Positions 31,688-41,923 of a DNA stretch of 42,951 nucleotides are shown here, in pieces. A model generated the notes under the pieces. That model was not told where the DNA came from. It saw only the letters and a program-made list of their open reading frames with translations, and did not search any database. Where the stretch lies: assembly GCA_037178675.1 (NCBI GenBank), contig JAYMGJ010000701.1, positions 1 to 42,951 on the forward strand, in the 5' to 3' direction. The stretch comes from Scleroderma bovista (Eukaryota; Basidiomycota; Agaricomycetes; Boletales; Sclerodermataceae). The position numbers and the translations under genes were made by a program. How positions within the stretch are numbered: the stretch's first letter is position 1; the number at the start of each line of letters is the position of its first letter.

Positions 31688-31794
31688 TCAACATTCGACT
31701 GGACGTTGTTGAGATAGACAGGTCACGTGACTTTCCAATGAAAGTGACGCGTCCTTCTCCAGGCTTGCTCACATACGACGACTACGACGACAAC
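31688..31794. promoter_or_regulatory. Bidirectional promoter region, EAF6 / RPT5
   Basis: Only 107 bp separate the two starts. It contains GGTCACGTGAC at 31722-31732, whose CACGTG core is an E-box-like palindrome. No TATA box is evident. An in-frame ATG for RPT5 at 31738 would shorten the gap to about 50 bp. Confidence 0.5.
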
Positions 31795-33470
31795 ATGTCT
31801 TCTGCTCCGCCATCAGGTCCCCCGTCAGATCCCCCACCAAATCCAGAGAAACAACCCGAGACTCAAGACACATCCTCCGCATCTGCTCTGGCGACCCAGG
31901 ATGCCGCTGCAATGGACACTACCCCAGACCAGGTTCCAGAGGAGAATTGGGATGATATCCCCGCGGACATCATGTCATTGGGGACAGATGAGATACTGAC
32001 AAGAATACGTCTCATCGAGAACGATATCAAGGTGTGTTTTTTTTCTAGCGAACCAGGCGCATAGGATCCCACAAGTGTATCGGTCTATAGGTCATGAAAT
32101 CAGAGACTCTTCGATTACAACACGAGCAGAGCGTCATGAAGGAGAAGATCCGCGACAACGGAGAGAAGATCAAACAAAACAAGGTGCTTCCTTATCTTGT
32201 GGGCAACGTTGTCGAGGTATGCAGTTGTCACCACGTTACAGTGCATCATCTCTAAATGCGCCGTCTCGTAGATCTTAGATGTGGATCCTGAAGGCGAAGA
32301 TGATGGCGCAAACAGAGACCTGGACTCTATGCGTAAAGGAAAATGCGCCGTAGTAAAGACCTCGACGCGACAAACCGTGTTCCTTCCCTTGATTGGTCTC
32401 GTTCCAGCAGAAGAACTCAAACCTGCTGACCTCGTTGGTGTAAACAAGGATTCGTATCTCATTCTCGATAAACTACCGACAGAATTTGACTCCAGGGTAA
32501 AGGCAATGGAAGTAGATGAGAGACCGACAGAGACTTACACAGATATTGGTGGTTTGGAGAAACAAATAGAGGAGCTCGTTGAGGCTATTGTTTTGCCAAT
32601 GGAGCAGGCAGATAAATTCAAAACGTTAGGTATACGACCACCCAAAGGCTGTCTCATGTATGGTCCACCTGGTAAGGCTACGGTGAATCCTGACCTCGCT
32701 CTCATTGACATTTGGTCCAGGTACTGGGAAGACCCTCCTCGCGCGTGCCTGCGCTGCACAAACCAAAGCTTGCTATCTCAAGTTAGCTGGCCCATCATTG
32801 GTGCAAATGTTCATTGGCGACGGTGCCAAACTTGTTCGTGATGCCTTCGAGCTGGCAAAGGAGAAGGCTCCTGCCATCATCTTCATTGATGAGCTCGATG
32901 CTATCGGTACAAAGCGGTTTGATTCCGAGAAGAGTGGAGACCGTGAGGTTCAACGGACCATGTTGGAGCTACTCAACCAGCTCGATGGCTTTTCGAGCGA
33001 CGAACGCATCAAGGTAGACCCGATGTCAAATCTTTTACCCTATGTTTTCGAGCTGACTGTTCAATTTTAAAGGTCATTGCTGCTACAAACCGCATCGATA
33101 TTCTTGATCCTGCTCTTCTCCGTTCGGGGCGACTGGATCGTAAAATCGAATTCCCCCTTCCAAATGAAACAGCCCGAGCTCGTATTCTTGAGATCCACTC
33201 CCGCAAAATGACTGTCAGCCCGGATGTCAATTTCGAAGAGCTTGCCCGCAGTACTGACGAGTTCAACGGTGCACAGCTCAAGGCAACATGTGTCGAAGCT
33301 GGCATGATTGCTCTCAGGGAGGGCGCCTCCAAGTTGACTCACGAACACTTCTTGAGCGGTATCGCAGAGGGTGGGTACACTGCATTTATATCCTTCGCAA
33401 GATAAATCTGATATACACTATTTGATCAGTGCAAAGTAAGAAGAAGAATGATCTTATGTATTTTGCGTAG
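31795..33470 (+). CDS. RPT5: 26S proteasome regulatory AAA-ATPase subunit Rpt5 (464 aa)
   Basis: One of the six ATPases of the 19S base that unfold substrates and open the 20S gate. Exons: 31795-32031, 32091-32216, 32272-32671, 32721-33013, 33073-33370 and 33430-33470. Introns are 47-59 nt. Order: disordered Pro-rich N-terminus, coiled coil ([13 protein letters not shown]), OB domain ([11 protein letters not shown] to YLILDKLP), then the AAA module with Walker A GPPGTGKT (split by intron 3), Walker [12 protein letters not shown], sensor 1 AATNR and arginine finger region [14 protein letters not shown]. The C-terminus reads [10 protein letters not shown]: the gate-docking tail ends YFA, with Phe where the HbYX motif has Tyr. 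The N-terminus is about 25 residues longer than human or yeast. An alternative in-frame ATG lies at 31738. Confidence 0.95.
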
Positions 33471-33591
33471 CTTACTGCTTCATGTTCTCCATCTCTGGTT
33501 TTGGGGACAATAAATCCCATCCACCAAAATTGCATGCTGACCTTACCTGGTGGCTTAACCCACCACAGTGCTGCAGATTATTATGGTTGAA

Positions 33592-33677
33592 GTGTTCTTG
33601 TGAAAAAAGTTGATCTTGGTCCGTATGCTAGTGCTCCAGACCTATACCTCAGTGAGGCAAGCTTGACAGAGGAAGAC
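33592..33677 (+). pseudogene. Short duplicated fragment of NCA2 exon 1
   Basis: About 86 bp match 38209-38294 in the NCA2 gene closely (runs such as GTTCTTGTGAAAAAAGTTG and ACCTATACCTCAG shared, with roughly seven substitutions). It encodes the same stretch (VLVKKV, YASA, DLYLSEAS) then runs into a stop. Similarity ends abruptly on both sides. It is a gene fragment copied about 4.6 kb upstream, in the same orientation. I see no genes in the rest of the RPT5 to NLR spacer (33471-33591 and 33678-34015). Confidence 0.85.
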
Positions 33678-34015
33678 CAGTTGTGTTGAATGGACCTTAA
33701 ATTCCCTAGTACTATTACCTTACAGCTGACTGGTCACCACAACTTGCCTTACCACATAAATAATGCAGGTGAACCTTGTGTCTTCCAAGAGGGGAGACAA
33801 AAACAGCTTAGTAACAGACTGATGGCCAGAATGTTGAAAGGAAATATTGTGAAAATCCATTAGTACTACTAGTGCATCATCAAGTTTCAACAAGCTCCCA
33901 CTGATTATCAATTTTCACCTCAATCATGTATTATACATACAGGTAAAACAGAAACATTGAGAAAGCAATAAAATATCAGGTGCAGTACAAGAATTAACCA
34001 TGGGTAGCTTAGTAT

Positions 34016-37000
34016 CTAAGTGGCCTCAGGAATAGATAAGTAACACTTATGCCAAGAAGGGCCATGAGCCATCTTACTCAAATCAAGCTCAGGACAATCC
34101 CTTGGGATTACCAGATTTGTCCATGGAGTATAGAAAAAGAATGGATGGTATGAGGGAGGTATCCACAACAGCAGTTGCCTACTGGGGCCCACAATCCAGC
34201 CATCTTTCTGCCGCAAATAAACCAGGTCTTGAGAGTCCCCCTCAACATCATTGGACATGTCACTGGAAAGACTCTGAGCATCCCTCAATGCATGTGCAGC
34301 TGAAGAGGAGAAGCGAATTGGTGAGGGTGTATTTGAATTGAATTTAGTAGTTTGCCTTTTATCCTTGAAGCCTATCTGTGCATCCCAAAGTTGGATTGTC
34401 TTATCATCTGAGCCTGACACAATGTGCCTTCCATCTGGTGAGAATGCAACTGACAAGACTGAGGAGGTGTGCCCTTGGAGGGGGTTGCCCACCTGGGCAC
34501 CTGTCTGTGCATCCCAAAGTCGGATTGTCTTATCAGAGGAGCCTGACACAATGTGTTTTCCATCTGGTGAGAATGCAACTGACCAGACAGTGCTTGTGTG
34601 TCCTTAAAGAACCTGTTGAGTTGTGGGCCAATCTGCATGTTGTCCTACAGCAACTTGTGCCTTCTTTGGAAACTTTGCAGCCAGACATGTGGCCAATATT
34701 GACTTGCATGGTGAAAATGGTAGTGCTGACAAGTAGAGGTGTGGTGTGCTCATACCAATGATGCCAGCAAAGTTTTGCACAAACTTGTTTTCATCCTTGA
34801 TGAACATCAAAACCTCTTTGTACTCCAATTGTCCCTGTTGATTTGTCATTGGCATGACATACATCAATAGTCATATATAATCTTACCTGCAACCATCTCT
34901 CAGCAGAGACCAGAGCCCAATAGGCCTCCTTAATCAACTTTGATACACCCAAGGCCTCCAACCAAAATAGCATCTGCTCTCCAGTGACAAGCCAACTCAC
35001 TGATTTTGCCAGCTCTGCATCAAATCCTACCTCTTTGAGGTGGGTTGCCCAGAATTGGCAGGCATACAATAGATGTGGTGGGATGTTTTCTTCAACCCTC
35101 TTTTCCAAGTCTGCAACCTCCGAGTTGGGTACATATGATGTTTCCAGTCCACAGATGTTAAAACGAAGTCCAGCTTGCATGACAGAAAGCGAGGCAACAG
35201 CAATATCACGATGGACATCACCCTGCTGAATAAAGAACTCTCCACTTCGCTGTTCATCCAGCAAAAAGTCATAGAATGAAGCATGGAGGGGACGGACAGG
35301 AGTATATGCCTCGTTGGTACCAGAAAGTAGTGACGCCATCCACTGAAGGGTATCTCCAACAGGATAACGGTCATCTTCCTGAGGAAACCTGGCACGCATG
35401 AAGTCTAACGCGCTAATAGGTAGTGGTTTCTTCAACCACAGGAGCTGCCGCATGACCGAACAAAACATGGCGAGTACATCCGATGATCCCCTTGTGATTT
35501 CCTTCAAAAAAGTGGTATACATTGCGTCCAGGAGGGTCCTTCCATCACCGGGGGCATGAGACATGATCTCCTCCAAGCGCTTCTTCGCAATGACCCTGAT
35601 TCGGTGGGAAATGAAGTCGCATGCTAGACGTGCCCATTCGAACACACCGCCCGACTTAGTAGCAAGCTGCTGCAAGTTCTCGTCGGAGAGAGTCTCGCCG
35701 AGGCTCTTCAACCGGGTAGAAACATAGAGGCGAATGTCGCGCATGGTCAACTCGGCATCGATGTCGTCGAGTGACCTAGCGTGGACATGGCCAGCAGTGT
35801 TCAACACTTCTCCAATGTCCATGAGGGGCCGAGAAGTCAAAAGAAATTTGCGGGAAGTTCTGCATCGCATGCAGCAAGGACCTCAAGAAAAGCCGCCCTC
35901 GTAGCCTCCGCACCACTCTCATCTAAAGCATCAATGACCAACACGACATTTCCAGTCGAGGAACCTCCCAAACGAGAAAGTGGTTCAACGATAAGTTTCT
36001 GCCACTGCTCCGCGATGTCTGCCGTCTCCCTCAACGAGCGGTTGTTGGTAATCGCCTTAGCCAAAAGCGGTCGGAGGCGGAGATCGCGATCAGCGAGGTC
36101 ACGTACGATGGTCGGGAACAGTTTCATATGAAGTCCTTCGTGTTGTCTAACGCGACTGAAACAGAAGCACGATCCCAGCACACCAAGATTCTGAGCCTGT
36201 AAGGCAATCGTATGGGCAATGGCAGATTTGCCCTTGCCAGCTTGTCCGTAAAGCCAGTAGATACGTGGTGCGGCAGCGTCTGTGCTATTGACCCAGTCAA
36301 CAACTTCGTTCAGGACGTCCGTTCTCGTGCCATCTAGGCACTTCTTGGCCTTGATCAATCCGACGCCGCCCGCGTAAGCCAAGGAGTCCAAACTAAGGGT
36401 TTCCTGGGTCTGTTGCACGTCATATTGGACAGTGAGAAGTGCCTGATCTCGTAGCTCTTGCATCAACTTGTCTAGCTTCGAGTTGTAGTTGGCGACCTTG
36501 CTGGCTGTCTCAGAAAGAACATTCTTGCCGAGTCGACACCCTATGAGAAAGATCAGGCCATGAGAGTATGAGAGTACCGAAGTAATTGACGTACAGAAGC
36601 TTTTGGTTTCCGAGTACTTCACGATGAACTGCGCACACTCCTGTACGACCTGGGCGATCTCTGCTAGCACATCTTTTATTGCGTTAATCTTCGACGAAGA
36701 CGTGTTTTCCAGGATGCGCTCGTAGGTTTGTTTGATTCTGGTAATGAGGTCCCCAATAGACGCATCCAGGTTCGCTTGCGATAGAATCAGCTGCCCAGAA
36801 TCTCGTTAATGGAGGACAACGAGGACGAAGAATGCATACATTTGAGGCCGTAGTCAACGCACTCAACGCCATGCTAGCGTATGGATGGATCTATGTACCA
36901 TCGTCAGTCAAGACTTGACCGTCATCGATTGGGAAGACATACGTTAGCAATGCCAGTAACGACGGCATTGAAAGCGTGAAGGGGTTGAAGATAGGTAGCG

Positions 37001-37701
37001 TCGATAGTGTCTAACTGGGCTATCGCAGTGTTTGCAGGTACGATTAGATTAACAGCAGCTTCCACTGGACCAGGAGTGGACTCGACAGTCGATATCTTCT
37101 CCTCTGCGTCTCGAATAACCTTGACAATGGGTTGAACAGGCTGAACATTTTCTGGCACCTGGTGGAATCCGTGACTGTCGGCATTATATACGGCAGCATG
37201 TGCACCTACCTCATGGGTAGTAGCAGAGCGTCCCTTATCATTTCCCCCCGATGCGTCGTGAGGACCAGTCCCGACAGTGGAAGGGAGAGATACGACGGCC
37301 GGGACGTCTTCAAGGCCCGCCGCTATGGGCTAATTGTGGTTCGTTGCGTGTGGATCCTTCAGATCCAGCTCGCAGACGGGTAGATAGTTATCATACCTCT
37401 TCGCTTTTGTGTTGTCTGACAATTTCGATTCCAGCAGGTTCCTTAGCCTGGTCAAGATACATGATCCTTCGAGCAGACAGTCGGCGAAGGATCGACATAC
37501 CTCCTTATCAATACCACGGTGAAACATGCGCTTGAATACGCCTTTTCCTTTCGTGAGGACTCTCGCTGCCCCAGAGGCAGGGGTGGCTGCTTGAGGAGAA
37601 AGCTGGAAGAAGCATCAGAACCCTGGTCGCGATCACGTCGATCCGCCTACCGTGCCTTCCCCGGGCGATATGGCTTCAATCTTGCGGCTTTTCTTTGGCA
37701 T
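34016..37701 (-). pseudogene. NACHT-WD40 (NLR-like) gene with an in-frame stop and few WD repeats
   Basis: Fungal NLR-type gene, a class linked to non-self recognition and programmed cell death. Predicted start at 37701 (MPKKSRK), several short 5' exons, then a helical region (NLDASIGDLITRIKQTYERI, VVQECAQFIVKYSE). The NACHT ATPase has P-loop GQAGKGKSAIAHT and Walker B VVLVIDALDESG, then FRFLLTSRPL. A winged-helix/superhelical part (LKKPLPISALDFMRARFP, RPLHASFYDFLLDEQRSGEF) is followed by two WD40 repeats (GHTSTVWSVAFSPDG, GHTSSVLSVAFSPDG, each ending IRLWD/IQLWD) and a C-terminal region rich in Trp and Pro. A TAA at 34604-34606 lies in frame directly before the first WD repeat, where CAA (Gln, as in PLQGHTS) would fit. 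Without readthrough the protein loses its sensor domain. Two repeats is a small number for this class. Confidence 0.82.
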
Positions 37702-37979
37702 CTTTGGTGTTGTACGTGAGGGGATGACTTGGGTGACGGTTAGTAGGAACGGGCAAAGGGAGGGAAGCAAGCAGCCTCGAGTTGCAAACACGCACTGTGC
37801 TGCTCCTGTGGCTGGGGGCCCGGAAAAGGCCGATGCCTAGGATCCACACGGTGAGGCCTTGAGTGCGAGCGCTTGAGTGGTAGAATGGAAAACCATTTCA
37901 ACTGACTTCGCCGGATTTCATACTTCATTTGGCACTATATAATGAGCAAACACGTACTATGTGTTTGACCCGAGCCTCT
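37702..37979. promoter_or_regulatory. Divergent promoter region, NLR-like gene / NCA2
   Basis: 278 bp between divergent starts. TATATAA at 37936-37942 lies 38-44 bp before the chosen NCA2 ATG at 37980; this placement favours that ATG over the upstream in-frame one at 37959. Confidence 0.5.
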
Positions 37980-40155
37980 ATGTCGTTGAGGTTCTCCGCC
38001 CATTATGCCGACCCTCTTTTCTCGCGGATTTGTTTCCAACCGTTGTCTGTAGCGTCTGATCCACAATTCGAGCGAGCTTTTAGGGAGATTGACACGATTC
38101 TCACCCCGCCCTTCTCTGCGGACGCGATTCGGAATGCGTTGGAGGTCCTACGTGCCCAATGCCTCGTGGTTTACACCCCGGATAACAACACCTACGGAGA
38201 AATGCAGCGTGTTCTTGTGAAAAAAGTTGCTCTTGGTCTATATGCTAGTGCTCTAGACCTATACCTCAGCGAGGCAAGCTCGACACAGGAAGACGCGGAA
38301 TGGTGGGCAGAAGTCGAACAATCAGTTTGGTCGGCTGCATTGTATCTGTTGCAGAGTATGTCCTTCCGTTCCTGCAGAGCGAGGTCTGGATTACTGACCT
38401 AACTGAAGCACTTCCTCATCGACTTTTCCAGGTCTTTCAGTTGCTCAAGTTAAATCAAGATACCCGCCAGGTGTCAACGCTGCACCTTCCGCCCATGGCT
38501 AGTCTCTTCTCCACGAAGCATCCATGGCAGCCCAGTGTATTCATGACCACTGTTTTTCCTCACCTCAGAGTGACACCGTCATCGAGTTTGTTGCACTTCC
38601 GATTTCCGGGAGGGACACTCCACGCCGATTCGCCGCGTTCTGCCCTGGCATGCCTAAGGTATCTGCGTGACTCACTCTCTTGGTACATAGCAAAGTGCAC
38701 CGCAATCCTTTACTATCCCATCCGTCTGGTGCGAGAAGAGTGCCACATGAAGCGCCGCGAAAATGAAAGGATTCGCAACGACCGTGCTGAAGTCCTTGGG
38801 AAACTCGTGGGGCTACGGCCAAGCTTGTGTCGACTGCTGGAAACAAGCGGTGGGGAGGAAGACTCCTCAGCGAGCCACGCTGTGCTCCTCGAGTTTGCCA
38901 GCGCCCTCGATCCTACCATATTATCAACAGCTGGTGAAAATGATGTGATTTCTCTGCTTGAGAGGTTATTCCACACCATGTTCGTTGCACAGGAAGAAGC
39001 ACATTCTTCGTGTCTCAAGAAGGATGGCCTCCAGCGTCCATCGAGGCTGACTCTCTTATGGCCCAAGTTACTGTTCCTCCCTCCACTGACTCTGTATTGT
39101 GTCAAAGCCCTCTATGCCTCCCGAGAAACCATAATCGACTTGGCGAGGGACGCATTGGCGGCCTCTAGAAATTTCCTCAGGGATTGGCTTTTGGAGCCTC
39201 TCCGCGGCGTCTACAGAACAATCCGCACTGGCGGAGAAGAGGCCGTACTTGTTCGACCCGGGTCGGTCGCTGCAGACTTTGATGTGAGTTGTGTATGTGC
39301 TGAAACCACCTGTCTGAACACTTCGTCTTTTCTAGTCCCTCGAGAGGATGAGTCTTGCGCTAGCCCGTGATAAGCTGGGCTACGATCAAGAGCAACTTGC
39401 TTCTCTTTCTCGACAGATACAACTCGGCGATTTCACACCGGTCCTTCGATTATACGAGGAAGACATCAAGTCCCCTGTCAAGTCGGTTCTGACCGGGAAT
39501 TTACTGAGGTCCTTGTTCATACAAGTGCAGAAAGCCAAGGTTTGTCTGTGCACCACCTCTCCAATATGATCGAAAGAACAACGGGGGACAACAGGTTGAT
39601 ATAGACCAAGCCTTGGCTGGCATTGATAAACTACTCAAGTCTCAAGAACTTACATTTGCTTTCGTCGGTGTCGCACCAGCAATTGCGATTATGTACTTGG
39701 TAGGGGGCATTTTTAATGGACTCTTCACCAGTGGGAGAGGAAGGTATGGAGGTAAACGCAAGAGGCAGAGCGTCTGGCTGGCTATGAGGTGCTTGTTTTC
39801 GCTCTATTCGCCGTGGCGCACACGACTCATACCATGTCATAGGAGAATCGAGCGTCTTCTACTTTTCCAGCCTATATCGCAAGCCAGCCGTCTGGAAGAA
39901 GCCCGCGCATCTTCTGATGCTATCCCGCCACTTACTTCGGGATTACTTGTTTTGTCTTTGACACACTTGCGCAACTATGCACTGACTTCTCTACCTCCAC
40001 GATCGCGGTTACGGGAGGGGTTTTTAGAGGACGTGCAGGATCTTGAGGATCCCAGTCTTGGGCGTTGGGAGAAACTACGAGTGTTGGACCGCATGTGGAA
40101 AAATTGGGCACACGAACTGGGATGGCATAGGATTGCAGGGGAATCTGCGAAATGA
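37980..40155 (+). CDS. NCA2: Nca2-like mitochondrial protein (nuclear control of ATP synthase 2)
   Basis: Mitochondrial membrane protein of the Nca2 family, in yeast needed for proper expression of mitochondrial ATP synthase subunits 6 and 8. Exons: 37980-38355, 38409-39283, 39336-39539, 39595-39788 and 39843-40155. The last intron (54 nt) is a multiple of 3 with no stop, so it could be retained. Family features: helical N-terminal half, SLSWYIAKCTAILYYPIRLV, the central LARDKLGYDQEQLASLS block, EEDIKSPVKSVLTGNLLRSL, VDIDQALAGIDKLLKSQELT, the hydrophobic segment FAFVGVAPAIAIMYLVGGIF, then RIERLLLF and a C-terminal helix region ending at TGA 40153-40155. Part of exon 1 is duplicated at 33592-33677. 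The gene is convergent with the acyltransferase gene; the 279 bp between them holds no gene that I can see. Confidence 0.9.
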
Positions 40156-40434
40156 ACTTGCATTTATTCAGTGTTATCTACACATGAGCACACTCAGTAA
40201 CAAGATCCCAAGAGTATTAGCATATAGTCGAGGCACAAGTTGTGATGCGTCTAACATCCATCCATCTTAGCCAAGTAAAGCCGATAAATGACGAAGACCT
40301 AGAAAACGGGTAACTTGTTGTAAACATGGTATAAGTAGACGGCGAATTGGGCTCATGTTTGGGTCAAGGATATATCCTCCTCCGAGACCCCTTGTATGCC
40401 AAGAGTCCACTAAGGGATCCATTAAACATTTTGG

Positions 40435-41735
40435 TCAATGTACAATAAGGTACGACGTACCTAGTGGTTGCCCCAGGATAATGATGCAAAAGTACACCCA
40501 CAGGCGTCCGTAGATGCCACCGATACGATGTCCAGTGATACGAGCCCACAGTCTCTCCGAGAGCAGTAGTGGAGCCTGCAGTACAAAGAAATATATAACG
40601 CGGTAATCGAATCCCTGTCCGAGAGCATAGGCGGCGGCTTCATGGTATAGACCAGATCCAAAAAACGTTCCAAATAGGATACCCAAGTTTCCAGCTAAAA
40701 ACCTGCCGACAAAGCCACCATAAACAAAGAAGGTCTGTCGAAGAAGTTGGTGCCAGCGCTTGGACCAGAATATGTGAAGAGAGTCGGACTGCCATGGGTT
40801 ATCCATGACAGGTGGCCATGAAGACGGTTCGTGAGAGAGTAATCCCACCCCAGTCAACGTGAGGAGATCGTAATACAGCTGGAAACCAGATAGAATGCAA
40901 GATCCAGTAGCAACGTGGATGGCAGTGGATAGAACGTAGCGCTGTAAGAAAGGGAGCTCGGGTCTGAAAATGGTGCCTCCTTGGGGTGAACCGACACCTG
41001 GTACGAGTTTGATAAACGACTCGCAGGCGTCAAAGATGAGGAAATTTTCAAGAAGAGAAACCATGGTTGCACTAAGGAACGCAGATCGTTCGAGGGGTCT
41101 GTGCTCTTTTGGGACATACAGACTAGCACCGAATTTCCAACCGATCCCTCTCCATGTAAAGACAAGTTCTAGGGCATCGTATAGGCAGTCGGGTAAACGG
41201 GATTTCCGTATTGATGGTGGTGACGGTCGTGGGCCTTTGGGTGGCGCATCCCCATTGGCATGACACGCGTCTTTGATGGGTACACCTGGCTCCTCTTCGC
41301 CGACTTTGAGCATCCCTTCAGGTCTCCAGGCATAATCGATGGCCTTGGCAGCATTGAGAAGAGCAAGGGATCCTTACACTTGTTAGTGAGATGTCGCACG
41401 TCCGTGATCTAAAGTTGGTAGTATACCTAGTCCCCAGTTGTTTGGACCGCTCTCTACTCCAGGGAGCTTGAAACGAAAAAACGTCCCGAGTATTGCTAGC
41501 ACTGCTATAGGGAGCAACATGAGTCGAAGGATATGCGTGTATGGGCGCCGCGCAAGGTATGCCATGTAGAACATGGGGAGGACAGATATTCCGAGAATCC
41601 AATAGTTATACGCTGTGAGGGGTATACGTTCTTCTGGATATGGTATGACTGCTCGAAAGGCACTGAGCAGGAAACCATCAAGGAGGAGTAAATGTACATC
41701 GGGGAGGAACTCACAGGTTGAGCATAGTCGCCCAC
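40435..41735 (-). CDS. Wax-synthase-like MBOAT family membrane acyltransferase (5' end unresolved)
   Basis: Multi-pass membrane acyltransferase of the wax synthase/MBOAT_2 type, which moves acyl groups to alcohols; substrate unknown. The main exon (to 40435) holds the signature DNPWQSDSLHIFWSKRWHQL, then FFGSGLYHEAAAYALG with the likely catalytic His, and hydrophobic segments at RVIYFFVLQAPLLL and WVYFCIIILGQPLG. A 54 nt intron (41426-41373) joins it in frame to an upstream exon with two membrane segments (AYNYWILGISVLPMFYMAYL and LMLLPIAVLAILGTFF). The 5' start is not fixed: the upstream exon stays open past 41700 and another small exon may follow. In basidiomycetes such enzymes sometimes sit in terpenoid clusters, but no other cluster gene is visible here. 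Confidence 0.78.
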
Positions 41736-41923
41736 GCCATTTGGATGTCGGGACGCAGACTCGTCAGAAGCCGGTTGAGAAAATGCGGTGATTCTGCACT
41801 TACCTGCAGCTGCGCGGCCTTTACATACTACCGTTGTAAATGTGACGGCATGTGGGCTGACTCAGCACTCAAGGATATGGACTATCTTATCAGTCTACTA
41901 GGAATCCACCGCAGGTGAGCGCG
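41736..41923. other. Divergent spacer, acyltransferase / NiCoT transporter
   Basis: 188 bp without a confident coding exon. It may include the first exon of the acyltransferase on the minus strand (a GTAAGT donor lies near 41799-41804) and the promoters of both genes. Confidence 0.35.

Noticed and set aside
32697..32720. Stop or frameshift in RPT5 around the Walker A motif
   Set aside because: An intron (32672-32720) splits GPPG/TGKT and explains the apparent break.
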